From positions 10,299,404-10,363,403 of the forward strand of contig OZ038436.1 in NCBI GenBank assembly GCA_964036275.1: a stretch of DNA of 64,000 bases. The letters are read 5' to 3'. Position 1 is the first letter of the stretch. The number at the start of each line of letters is the position of its first letter. The position numbers and the translations under genes are program-made. Shown here piece by piece: positions 51,195-61,578 of this stretch. The notes below the pieces were generated by a model, which saw only the letters and a list, made by a program, of their open reading frames with translations, did no database searches and had not been told where the DNA came from. The DNA is from Litoditis marina (lineage: Eukaryota > Nematoda > Chromadorea > Rhabditida > Rhabditidae).

Positions 51195-54100
51195 ATGAAG
51201 ATCGCCTCTGTCCTGATCGCCGACAATATCGAGAAGGACTGTGTGGACATTCTCGAGAAAAATGGAATCAAGGTACATTTGACGTTTTTGAGAGTAATTG
51301 TGGGCAAAGACCAACTCATAGTTGTATTTTGATTCCGAATACAGCCCAACTCTGAAACTTTATAAGTAAACGCATCGAAATAAAACAACAATCACATCAG
51401 ACTGGAACCAAAAGTTTCTCCCAGTTCAACCTCGAGCGAACCCTTAGGCATTGTTCGAGCGCAAAACACGCTTGATAGTCGTTAGTTTGTAGTGTAGTTC
51501 GTTGTTGTTATTTCAATAAAAATGGAATCAAGGGGGATTTAACGTTTTGGACTGTTTTTCTAGACAGACCAATTCCTAGTTGTAGTTGGATCCCGAGAAC
51601 CAGTTTGTAGTGGTGAATATGCTTTGTAGTTTGGTCTCAAAACACAGCACAACTCTGAAACGTTGGACGTAACCGCATCCTACGCACACAACAAATATAA
51701 ACAAAAAGTTCCTCAGTTCAACCAGTTTCCCCAGTCCGCGAAAAAGATGAAGAAGCGCTTATTTAGTTGACTGCAGAATGGTTCAGTTTTCACAAAAGAT
51801 TCGACAAGACTTAGTTGTTGACCTCAATGTTTCATTCGGTGTATAAGTTTCTCAAAGATTCGTGAAAATTTGATTCTTTTTACACCTAGAATGAAATAGG
51901 TAAATAGCATACAATCTGAATATTGCATGTATTGATTGACCATACTTTATAAATTGATTTTCGGAAGTCAGCTGAAAAGCGAGATCAAACTACAAATACA
52001 GCCAATAACAACTTCTACAATTTTAGCGGATCTCGATTGACCTCCATAGGGAACTGAAATAGAAACTAATGTTTTGATCTATTAAATTGACTATTTAAAA
52101 GAATTGAGTAGCTACGTCTGATCGGTCCCGATATAAAACGGAGTCCGAGGTAGTCCCGTTAGAACAGTAATACCTGGATCTGGTTTTGACCACGTTGTCG
52201 AAAGAAGGCTGAACTGCTCAGAAAAACTCTAATCGACACACTAACGGACCCTAACTACCCGATTTTGCTCATAAATACCCCGTTACGACCGTAACTATTC
52301 GATTATTACCTTTTCTGGTGTTTTTTCGCGCGCTACGTTATATTTCGGCATCCGGGGTTCTCCAAACAGCATTTCTTTCTGCATTTCCTCAAATAGATGG
52401 ATAAAACAGCCATTTCACCAAATTAGCCTTTGTTCAAATCCCTTTTGAATAGTTGGGTCAAATACTTATTGTACTATATATAATTTTTCAATACCATGTT
52501 TATTGTATCAAGTTGACCAGAATAGAATATTGAAAATAGGAGATGTACTTTACACCGACCGCCACCGCGTTTTCTATCTGCACAAGGTCAAAAGATCAAT
52601 AATAAAGAAAAGGTTATACTTATTGTACTCATATTTTCAGGTAACCGTCTGCAATAACCCTGAAACCGCATTTTTCTGCATTCCCTCCAATTAAATGAAA
52701 ACAGCCATTCAAACTAATTAGCATTCATGTTCGCCCTCTTTCTATTAGAAGAGGTTATTTCGTTGTTGTTTGCAGGTAACCGTGTGCACGAAACAATCGG
52801 AAGACCAACTTCTGGAGACCCTGCCCCAACACGATGCAGTCATCGTCAGAAGTGCCACCAAGGTATAGTCTTCTTCATTCTTACTCCGACTTAGACAGTA
52901 TGATTGTAAAATTTCAGTGCATTTAAATTGAGTGGAAGATGAGGAGTTTAGGGTTGTAGGCCTTGATTATGATTCTTCACAGTCATTGTTAGCAGCGCCA
53001 CTAAGGTATAGGCGTTTGCCTACCCAGAATCCTACAGTAATCTACCCAATTCCTGGTGACTAGATGAAAAAAATCCCCGCAATGTACCAGATACTGTTTT
53101 CATCATTCAATTCATAAACGTTGTGAAATTAACAACAATGAACAGCGTTACAATGATTTCTTGTGTCTAACATTGTGCAGCTGAATGTGTCACGCTTATG
53201 TTATAAGGCATGTCAATACTTCCGTTGTTAATGGAACAGCGGTTTTTCAAGTTGCGTAAAACATGTATACTATTAGTCACTTGCACAGTTGCGTGAAACA
53301 TGTTAAGCACATCAGAATTCAAAAACGTACAACAATGAAGTTCACGATTCCTAATTAGAATGCTAGTTTTACGTGACTATTTATTCCACTTTTAATATGA
53401 ACATTAACTCACTGTAACCCTCTGAATATTTATAACGCATATGGATGTGGAATCAATTGAGTTAGAATCAGAATAAAGAAAACTCTGATTATTCAGTAAA
53501 GCAAGCGTCTTCTCAGTTTCTCAGTATTCAACTTAGTTGTACTCGAATTACCAATAAGATCTTCACTGTTTAAACGTTTTGATGAAATTTTTTTAGAATC
53601 AGAAAATGAAAAACTGTGATTCATTGTCATTCCGTAACACGTCTATTCAATTTTTCAGTATCCAACTTAGTTGTAATCGAATTATCACCAAATAATCTAA
53701 ATTTTTCTTCTTTTATTGCTCCAATAGGAGTGCCACATCCAACAATGTGGAAAGTCACGTGTTCAATCGCGAAAATCTATTTTATTCTATTCAACATTTT
53801 CACTGTTTAAAATTTTTTAATTTTTTTCAGATAACGGAAAAGTTGCTGACGGCTAGCGCCGGCAAACTGAAGATGGTTGGCAGAGCCGGAACGGGAGTAG
53901 ACAACATCGATGTGCCGGCTGCCACCAAGAACAAGATTCTCGTCATGAACACACCACGTGAGTTGCACGCATAGGAACACGTGAAAGCGCACGTGAATAC
54001 GGTAGAGACATGTGAGAGTGCACGTGAACAAGGTAGAGACACTTGAGTATTTCACGTGAGTTGCCCATCACTGTTGAGACACGTGAAAGTGCACGTAAAA

Positions 54101-57100
54101 ATTTCACTACACGTATAAGTTCACGTATCAGAACATTTGTCGAAGTGTTGTTTTCCATGTTCCATCTGTGTATCCAACAATGAAACTTTAGATATAGTAT
54201 CTGTTTATGGAATGGTGGGAACCACAGCTGCGCCGTTTTTATCATAAAAGGAGTACAAGAAACATTAGTAAAAAGTGGGGGAACCAACAAATGTGTGAGT
54301 TGTGTTTGGTTCGACCTCGATATCAGCAAAAAGTGAACGATACGAATTGCTGTGATACTGTAGCAGAAGTACTCTGCAAAAATAGAACAAATTTTGCACA
54401 ATGGTTCACGAAGCCCGCATGATGTTTCAGAAATTGCCGAAGGGTATTTAATGTGTACTTTGACGACATGCGTGCGTTGTGAACCATTGTGCAAAATTTG
54501 TTCTATTTTTGCAGAGTACTTCTGCTACAGTATCACAGCAATTCGTATCGTTCACTTTTTGCTGATATCGAGGTCGAACCAAACACAACTCACACATTTG
54601 TTGGTTCCCCCACTTTTTACTAATTGTCCTTTTTTTGCTAGTTGTACTACTACAACTTCATATGTTGCCTATTCACAGAGTGGATCTTGTGATATTATTA
54701 TGGAAATCTCAGTTTTGTGTGTGCACTAAGCCGAATGCAGACCATAAAATTGCTGGTGTTGTAATATAACGCAAATTGCTGGCTCTGTGACTATCAACAA
54801 CTGAACAAAAACGCTAAAAGTTCCGATTTACATGTACGCCGCTTTTAGCGGCGATAAGCGAACGGGATTAGCGCCATTGACAAATCTACAATTAGAAACA
54901 CCAAATCACTTACAATATAGCCATTATTTCCGATACCACATCAAAAACCTTCATGTTGAAACTTTCTTGTTTTTCGTTCCAGCGCCAATGGGCACACGCG
55001 TCTGGCGCCAGAACGAAACGAAATTCTCTAGGTTTTTGAGCTACCAGTACACACTACATGTGTCAATTACTGATTGGAGCAATATTCAAACTATTCAATT
55101 GTCAGTTTCGTGTGTTTTTGTTTTGGCGCCATTTGGCGTCTGTTCCGAGCCAGAAGATAAAATTAGATTTTGAATTTGTTGATCTATATTTCACATTGGA
55201 ATATTCAATATCTGTTAACTTGGAACAGTTTGATTGACGATAACTGATATTTTTCCAACTTTGGCGCCAATTGGCGCCAGCGCACAGTGCCAACAAAACT
55301 TTTTGGATTTTCAGATTGAGCATCTTACTTGCCATGTGACAGTTATTTAGTGTACCGAATTTCAGACGATTCCATCAACGCTGTCGTGAGTTTGGGTTTT
55401 GGCGCCATCTGGCGCCTGGTTTGAGCGCCAGAAGAAAAATTTCAGTTTTTGAAAAAGACTTTCACACTTTCCACCAAACTATTCAATTTCTATTAGTGTT
55501 CAACATTTAAGTTGACGATAAATAGTGTTTTGCCGTTTTTGGCGCCTATTGGCGCCAGCGCCGGGCGCCAATGATGATGTATTCATCTCATATCTGGCGC
55601 GACGGGCTAACTTTTGCATTATACCTCATGTTTCAAATTTCAGCTGAATCGGTTCGGTAGTTTTTCCAATAGTGGTTTTTGGCGCCTATTGGCGCCCGCG
55701 CCCGGCGCCAATGAGGAGCTGTACATCTCATATTTGGCGCGACGGGCTAAATTTTGTATTAGAACTCATGTTTCAAATTTCAGCTAAATCGATTCGGTAG
55801 TTTTTCCAATAGTGGTTTTTGGCGCCTATTGGCGCCCGCGCCCGGCGCCAGAGATCAGATATACTTTTCTTACTTGGCGCGACGAGCTAACTTTTGCCAT
55901 AGAATATATGTTCCAAATTTCAACCAAATTGGTTCAGTAGTTTTTCCACTACGATGCGGACAGAATCCGTGAGGGACGAGGGAGGAGGGAGGAGGGAGGA
56001 GGGACGAATTACGGCGGAACTTTTCAACAACGACACGAAACCATAACTCAGGCGAAAATATTCCGATTTGGCTGAAATTTTCACACAATGTTCAATTCGT
56101 GATTCTCTAACGTTCTCTCTTTTTAGTTTTCGAAAAAAGATTATATTTGAAGCTTTTTGTTGATTAAAAGGAAAAAACGAGTCCGCAATGGCCAAACCAA
56201 AGACAACTCACGCAGAGCGCTTCGCCCTCCGCGCGATTTGGGTGAATTAACAGAGGCTAGGCGTCAAAGTATACTCTACGCAGCATTAATCAATTCTCGA
56301 CAGCTAAAAAGCCAAGTTCAAACATTTTGATACTATAACCCCCCCCCATCCTCTCATTTGAGAAGTCAATCCCATATCTGGGTACCCGGTAGTAAAGTCG
56401 ATATATGTTATGATACTTCAACCCCTTCCCATATTTCCCTTTCGGAAGCCAATCCCCTTTTAGGAACCTAGTAGTAGAGTCGATATGATACTTCAACCCC
56501 CCATCTTCCCATTTCAGAGGCGAACTCCCGTTCGGCGGCCGAGCTGACCTGCGGCATGGTGATGGCCCTGTCCCGCCACGTTCCCCAGGCCCACGAGTCG
56601 ATGAGACAACACAAGTGGCAGAGGGCCCTCTTCATGGGGGAAGAGGTACGTGTGATACTTTAGCCCCCCCCCCTTATTTTGGTATTGGGGTGAATGGGAT
56701 GAATAGAATACTCCAGCCCCTCGGCCGGGTTCGTTCGTGAGGGAAGAGGTAGATCAATTCGAATCATACTTTAGCCCCCCCCCCCCCCTTCAATTTCAGT
56801 ATTAGGTTGAATGGGTAAGTATTATACTTTAGCCTTTCCCCCCGGTTCGTTCATCGGAGAAAAGGTACATCAACTTGAATGATACTTTAACCCCCCGCCA
56901 GGATATTGGTTGACGGGTGAATAGTGTTTCTTTAGTTCCTAAGTCCCAGGTGGTTCGTAAGTTCCTGGTTTTTCTTAGTTTATCGAATAGAGGTTATTGA
57001 TTAATTCAATATTCTATTTTAGGTGTTTGGTCGTACTTTGGCCATCATTGGTCTGGGTCGTATCGGAAGTGAAGTGGCTGTACGGATGCAGGCATTCGGA

Positions 57101-59223
57101 ATGAGAGTCATCGGATACGATCCCGTTCTCACCAAGGAGGTACGTGAATCACGTGAAAATCACGTAAAACACGTGAAAATCACGTGGAAATTGCTTGAAC
57201 CACATAAAAACTTTTCAATTACAGGGTTGTTACGAGTAGATCCAGTTGATAACGTGTTTTGACTAATCCGAGTTTTCTTTAAAGACACTTTTTTGTAAAA
57301 AGAAAGAAATTCAGGCCAAATTGATCACGCGTCAAACTAGATTGCTGGTAATGATTTTTTTAATGGTTGGAAAGTGTGATATTTGTTGCTCAGTTATAGT
57401 ATTTTCATTTCACTTGATCAGCCAAATTGAAAGTCTGACCAAAAACTAATTATTGGGGCCTTTTAGGGTATGTTCATAGTGTTTCCATCAATATTTATTC
57501 GAAAATTTCAAGCAAGCTGCCGCGAAAAATATCGATTTGTTGAGTCTGGAGGAAATTTGGCCCCAGGCGGATTACATCACTGTTCACGTGCCGCTCATCC
57601 CACAGACAGAGAACATGATCAACGCAGAGGGTGGGTATAGTCTTTTCCAGTTATACGTGCACTTCTTCAATATATCATTCCGGAATTCAGAGAAAGTGTC
57701 CCTAACATAACGTTACACTCACAAACAATATTTTCGACAGCAGAACAGAAACAAAAAAAATTTGTTTCTCGAGAACTGCGGCATTTTGAAAGTCTTGATT
57801 GTAATTTTAAGTAAGTTTTGTGGAATAACGAAAAGTAATTAGTAACAAGATTAAGTGCTTTGATAGGATTCAGAAGAAATATAATCATTTATTCGACTAA
57901 AGTAGAAGAATACGCTGCAAGGAAATTATTGGTTCGCGCATTATTGACAAAGTAGTAATGAAGCGCGCTCAAATGTGGCATCGATCTGCTATAAGAACCA
58001 GCATGTAGTAAACTCCAATAGAAGCATCTAACTTTGTGCCGAATCAGAGTATCAGAAAAACGCGAGCTGTCTACGTCTCGTTGTTCTTCACGCTCTCTTC
58101 TTTCTCTAGCTTGGAGTGTGGTAAAAAGCCGAGAAAATGGAAAGAAAATTGTAATTCATTGTTATGGACGAATTTCAAGTTTACGAAAAGGTTGGTGACA
58201 TTTTCGTTCAAATACAATATATATTTGTTTTCAGTAATTTCCAAATGTAAGACGGGAGTGAAAATAATCAACGTTGCCCGTGGAGGAATTGTAAACGAAG
58301 ACGATCTTTTGGAAGGACTCAACTCGAAAAAAATCGGTGGAGCAGCACTCGATGTTTACGTACAGGTACGGTTTTCTCACGTGAAAATCAGGGGTTTCTC
58401 ACGTGTTTTTTACACAACTCACTTAAAAACAGAATTTGAATTTTTTTACTGATTTAGGCAGTTCTTTTTTAGAAATTACAACGCTGAGCTCTAGTATGCG
58501 TACAGGTAAGGCTAATTTAAAACGTAAAATCACGTGTATATCACGTGCTTCACGTGGTTAATCAGAAATTGTAAATTGTTAGATGAACAAAGTAGCAATT
58601 TAGGCATCTGTTTTAAAGGAGGTACATTTTTCGAACAACCAGCAAGATTGATGCACTACCACAACTCTGTGTTTCACGCAATGTATTTGAGAGGCGCGTC
58701 TTTTTCTTGGGGTTTATTATCCAACCTTTATTAAGAATGACTCGAATGGGTAAATGGCACTTGTGAATATCCCCCATTCCAGGAGCCCCCTACCAACCAT
58801 GCCCTCTTGGACCACCCATCTGCTATCTGCACCCCCCACCTCGGGGCCTCCACAATAGATGCTCAACTACGTGTGGCCAGTGAGGTCGCAGAGAACATTG
58901 TCCAGTACAACAATGGAAACGTCGTTGGAGTGGTACGTATTTGTAGTTTGTATTTTGTATTTTGTATTTTGCTCTATACTAATCTCATTAACCGAGTTGG
59001 TTGAATAGCTTAGTTGAAAACCCGAAAACCAAATGTGAACTGTTCTGTTTCGAATCAAAGAACAAACAGTAGGTAGAAACTGGAAAGTGTTGATGTTTTG
59101 TAGCTTAAAAAGAGCAGCTCGAATAGTTATGTAGTTTTTTAGACAGCTCTTTTTTGAACGGCACCACTAAAACTATCAAAATGTTGTATTTTTCAGTTGA
59201 ACGCCAAGCAGGTCCTCGGCTGA
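51195..59223 (+). CDS. phgdh: D-3-phosphoglycerate dehydrogenase, short nematode form, 320 residues
   Basis: Exons 51195-51272, 52776-52862, 53831-53957, 56518-56645, 57023-57139, 57513-57630, 58235-58365, 58783-58932, 59197-59223 (TGA). All phases agree, 963 bases. The enzyme oxidises 3-phosphoglycerate with NAD+ as the first step of serine synthesis, in the cytosol. Visible are [12 protein letters not shown], the NAD-binding [12 protein letters not shown] (G150, G152, G155), the adenosine-ribose aspartate in GYDP (D173), and the catalytic Arg in [10 protein letters not shown] (R234), Glu in VQEPPT (E263) and His in CTPHLGAST (H281). It stops after the catalytic domain. The extra and ACT-like domains of the 533-residue human enzyme are absent, as in the short nematode proteins. 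Exon 6 uses the acceptor TTTCAAG, unlike the TTTCAG norm. AATAAA follows at 59268. Confidence 0.95.
51513..51560 (+). other. Decayed copy of the dehydrogenase exon 1 end
   Basis: AATAAAAATGGAATCAAGGG repeats the exon 1 end GAAAAATGGAATCAAG|GT, 260 bases on. The following intron text (ATTT.ACGTTTT, AGACCAA.TC.TAGTTGTA) is also repeated. The donor has become GG. Confidence 0.7.
52370..53020 (+). other. Decayed junction copies around dehydrogenase exon 2
   Basis: TTTTCAGGTAACCGTCTGCA at 52634 mirrors the true acceptor and exon start TTGCAGGTAACCGTGTGCA. At 52981-53005, AGTCATTGTTAGCAGCGCCA then CTAAG|GTATAGG mirrors the exon end and donor. TTCTGCATTTCCTC..ATAAAACAGCCATT (52377) and its like at 52674 show the intron text is repeated too. 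Confidence 0.75.
53267..53399 (+). repeat. MITE-A copy 13
   Basis: Complete copy in intron 2 of the dehydrogenase gene, ends ACTATTAGTCACTTGCACAG and CACTTTTAATAT. Confidence 0.7.
53958..54130. repeat. CACGTG-rich degenerate repeat after the exon 3 donor
   Basis: Units such as AGAGACACGTGAAAGTGCAC and ACGGTAGAGACATGTGAG begin at the donor itself. The donor text ACGTGAGTTGC recurs at 54055. Confidence 0.65.
54264..54624. repeat. Perfect inverted repeat, 146-base arms
   Basis: Arms 54264-54409 and 54479-54624 are exact reverse complements as far as I can read, with a 69-base loop. The outer ends read ATTAGTAAAAAGTGGGGG. Lying in intron 3, the pre-mRNA would form a long perfect duplex. Confidence 0.92.
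54830..55960. repeat. GGCGCC-rich repeat block in dehydrogenase intron 3
   Basis: Early part (54870-55440) has scattered GGCGCCA.TTGGCGCC palindromes. From about 55536 three units of about 140 bases follow: TTTTTGGCGCCTATTGGCGC, CGCGCCCGGCGCCA, TTGGCGCGACGGGCTAA, TTTCAAATTTCAGCTGAATC, GGTTCGGTAGTTTTTCCA. The unit reads like an internal piece of a dispersed or satellite repeat. A GGGAGGA run follows at 55976-56003. Confidence 0.85.
56326..56517 (+). other. Decayed copies of the exon 4 acceptor region
   Basis: Two earlier copies (56326 and 56410) of the 78-85-base stretch ending at the true acceptor. GATACTTCAACCCC..CCCAT is repeated, and TCGGAAGCCAATCCCCTTT matches the true TCAGAGGCGAACTCCCGTT. 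The AG dinucleotides are lost. Confidence 0.6.
56646..56890 (+). other. Decayed copies of the exon 4 donor region
   Basis: TGAGGGAAGAG|GTAGATCAA at 56748 and GGAGAAAAG|GTACATCAA at 56864 repeat the true GGGGGAAGAG|GTACGTG. Each is followed by ATACTTTAGCCCCCC or similar. Both keep GT. Confidence 0.7.
58441..58560 (+). other. Decayed copy of the exon 7 donor region
   Basis: TATGCGTACAGGTAAGGCT at 58495 repeats the true TTTACGTACAG|GTACGG, and a run of TCACGTG motifs follows in both. The copy has a stronger donor (GTAAG) than the real one. Confidence 0.7.
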
Positions 59224-59267
59224 GCCATCTCTTCCCCCTCATTTATATGTGTTGTATATTCAGCGTG

Positions 59268-59273
59268 AATAAA
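59268..59273 (+). terminator. Poly(A) signal of the dehydrogenase gene
   Basis: AATAAA 45 bases past the stop codon. Confidence 0.7.
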
Positions 59274-59814
59274 GTTTATTTCATTGAAAACGCGTATTTG
59301 TTGCAAGGTACTTCCAGTTCATTTGTGATTTGTTGTTCAATTACGAAGTTCATTAGTTTTGGTTTCTTTTGAGTTTGTTCTTCAAGGCTGTTCAACAAGT
59401 TAATGTTAATCCGTTGAGACATTATTATCCAAGAGTTATTACCTTCGCTCTTCTGTGCCTTTTCTCATTACTTGCATAAGGTGTATTCATGAATTTGAGA
59501 GATTGTAGGATTTTAAATGATGAACATTTCACTTTTTACTAAACATAGATTTCCGTCCCGATTGTGGCTACCTTTTCGGACTTGCAGGATTAAGCGCACA
59601 TTAGTGTAGCACACCTATTTCATAAGCGCTGCTAGGCCCTAAGTTTTGTTCGGAACCGGATTTGAAGATCAAAATACAATTTATAGGAATTCGCTGAGTC
59701 GAACCGAAGCTCCGTTATTACTTTTTTGAATTATTTCTGGATGATGTTGTACATCCTCTTTTTTCACCTCGAGACTGAGAACTGAACTGAGAAATACACA
59801 TTGTAATTCGTAAT

Positions 59815-60177
59815 ATGGAACTATCTCCACTGCGATATGTTGTGTGTCGCTTCATTTCTCCATCGAATTTTCTTTTTCTTTTGTTCGTTTGTTTTTTGTT
59901 TGTTTATTTGTGTTGCATGTTTTTTATGTCTGCATCAGTGAATACTAAACACAAGACAAAATATAACAAAAAAACAGTCCTGAACGAACCACAATTCAAA
60001 ACATATTTTTACAGTCGAAAAGTATTGAAACACCTAACTGTCAAAGAGCCTGGAGTCAATCTTCACACGTTGATACAGTTGAAACATTCAAACAAACTCG
60101 ATGCTGCACTAAAGCCACAGTTCCATAGTTGCAAAGACCGAATTCACATCGAACACATATTATGTTACTTTAATTAA
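59815..60177 (+). CDS. Candidate secreted or membrane protein, 120 residues, single exon
   Basis: Residues 19-38 form a strong hydrophobic segment (FLFLLFVCFLFVYLCCMFF region) after a short N-terminus, like a signal sequence or anchor. The rest is basic and hydrophilic, with two cysteines near the end (HSCKD and ILCYF). It is among the longest non-repeat open frames of the window. AATAAA is at 60357. No family recognised, and no intron or domain backs it. Confidence 0.35.
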   Translation: MELSPLRYVVCRFISPSNFLFLLFVCFLFVYLCCMFFMSASVNTKHKTKYNKKTVLNEPQFKTYFYSRKVLKHLTVKEPGVNLHTLIQLKHSNKLDAALKPQFHSCKDRIHIEHILCYFN

Positions 60178-60600
60178 CACTGTAAATCCTTCCAGCTATT
60201 TTTGTAAAAAATCAAGTCAGGACTGAATACAAAGTTAAGTATGTTGGGTTTCGTTTCCTGTTTGTTTATTCAAGTTTGTTCTTCATCTGTCACATTGTGT
60301 TCACTTGTTGTTCATTCAGAACATTGAGTTTTATTAGTTCAATAGAATTACGTTTAAATAAATTCAAACAAGGTGAAGTATTATGATGGTATTATGATCG
60401 AGATTTCAAACTAACTCCAATAAGGTAAGCTGATCTACCAAGCTCATTTGGAAGAACTAGTCAAATCAAAGTGTTCTGATTCTGCGCCCTGCTTTGGCTC
60501 TGGAAAACCGCTGCAACTTAAAATACCGGACTCGCCAATTTTGCAACTAAAAGTATCGGGCTCGCTCGATTCAACTAAACTACCGGTGTTAGCCAGACGG

Positions 60601-60624
60601 CTTGGCGCACGAACTGTGCGCCAA
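60601..60624. repeat. Perfect GC-rich hairpin
   Basis: CTTGGCGCAC and GTGCGCCAAG face each other. The shape recalls the hairpin at 25228-25249 inside MITE-C copy 3. Confidence 0.6.
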
Positions 60625-60960
60625 GCGCCAGCAGGTATGGACACCGCTGCGAATTTAACGAAATAGTTTTCAATTTTCGAAGTTTGGTTTCTGTTTTAAT
60701 TTGTGTTTTCTTTTAAATTCTTTGTTTTTATGATTCAAAATTTGCCGCAAGCTCCTAATGTCAGTGGACATCTTGCTGTTGATTTAAATTCATTTGAACA
60801 GATATCTTCCTCTACTAAACTGTATATGTTTCCACACAGTTCACTAGAGTATTAGTTTTTACGTATTTTCAAGCCAATGAATGAATGAGGTCGGTGTAAA
60901 ATGGTGTAAATACAAGTTATAAGATGGCATAAAACCGCGTTTGAAAGTCCGCAATGTTGT

Positions 60961-61002
60961 GATCAAAAACTAATCTGCGCAGCGCTACGCGCTGCGCGCG
61001 AA
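60961..61002. repeat. GCGC-rich palindromic repeat G, copy 3
   Basis: AAAAACTAATCTGCGCAGCG followed by CTACGCGCTGCGCGCG and an A-rich run. Confidence 0.7.
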
Positions 61003-61093
61003 AAAAAAAAGAAAAGAAAAATTATGGGATGCGGACGTTACGTGAGAACAAGACATCTTTTGGTTACTCTGTACCAGTCTTGTTTTCGCTGTG

Positions 61094-61100
61094 TATAAAA
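61094..61100 (+). promoter_or_regulatory. TATA box of the candidate basic peptide gene
   Basis: TATAAAA about 205 bases before the start codon at 61299. No other clear core element seen. Confidence 0.35.
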
Positions 61101-61298
61101 TCCATAACCGAGTGAAGACAAATTTCGATTAGACTTTGGAGAGTAAGGAACGTTTTATCTTTTTCATACATTCTGTGAAGTTTAGTTTTTAGTTTATTTT
61201 AAGTGACACATCCTTCTCATTTTTTGATTTGAAAAGCTAAATAATGTAAGTTTACTCTTTCGCGCATCTAAGTGTGTCACGCACATTACTTAAGAAAT

Positions 61299-61487
61299 AT
61301 GTTCGTGTTGCACACGATCATTGTTCTCCAGACATTAGTCGGTACGTTCATGGAAAACACCAAATTACTCGTCAATTCACTAGTGAGTAAAAAATGCACG
61401 CAGAATGGAAACAAACATCACAACAAATGTACTTGTTGGAAGAAGCGCTTCAAGGTCCACGCCTCAAGGTGTAGAAAGAATTTCTAA
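61299..61487 (+). CDS. Candidate small basic secreted peptide with four cysteines, 62 residues
   Basis: The start MFVLHTIIVLQTLVGTFME looks like a signal peptide. The rest is strongly basic, with four cysteines as C-X10-C-X-C-X11-C. A TATA box lies upstream and AATAAA 60 bases after the stop. Secretion is likely if it is expressed; small basic cysteine peptides often serve in defence, but nothing here proves that. An in-frame ATG at 61272 would spoil the signal, so I prefer 61299. The 40 bases before the ATG resemble 62300-62340, hinting at an old duplication. Confidence 0.4.
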   Translation: MFVLHTIIVLQTLVGTFMENTKLLVNSLVSKKCTQNGNKHHNKCTCWKKRFKVHASRCRKNF

Positions 61488-61578
61488 TCACCCAAAAATC
61501 AGTTTGAACGAAAACATTGTCAAACTGCTTCATATTTTCCAATCACAATAAAAAATAAAATATAATAAAAAGTCAATA

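Noticed and set aside
53943..54729. Open frames up to 183 codons on both strands
   Set aside because: They lie in the perfect inverted repeat, which gives the same peptide words on both strands.
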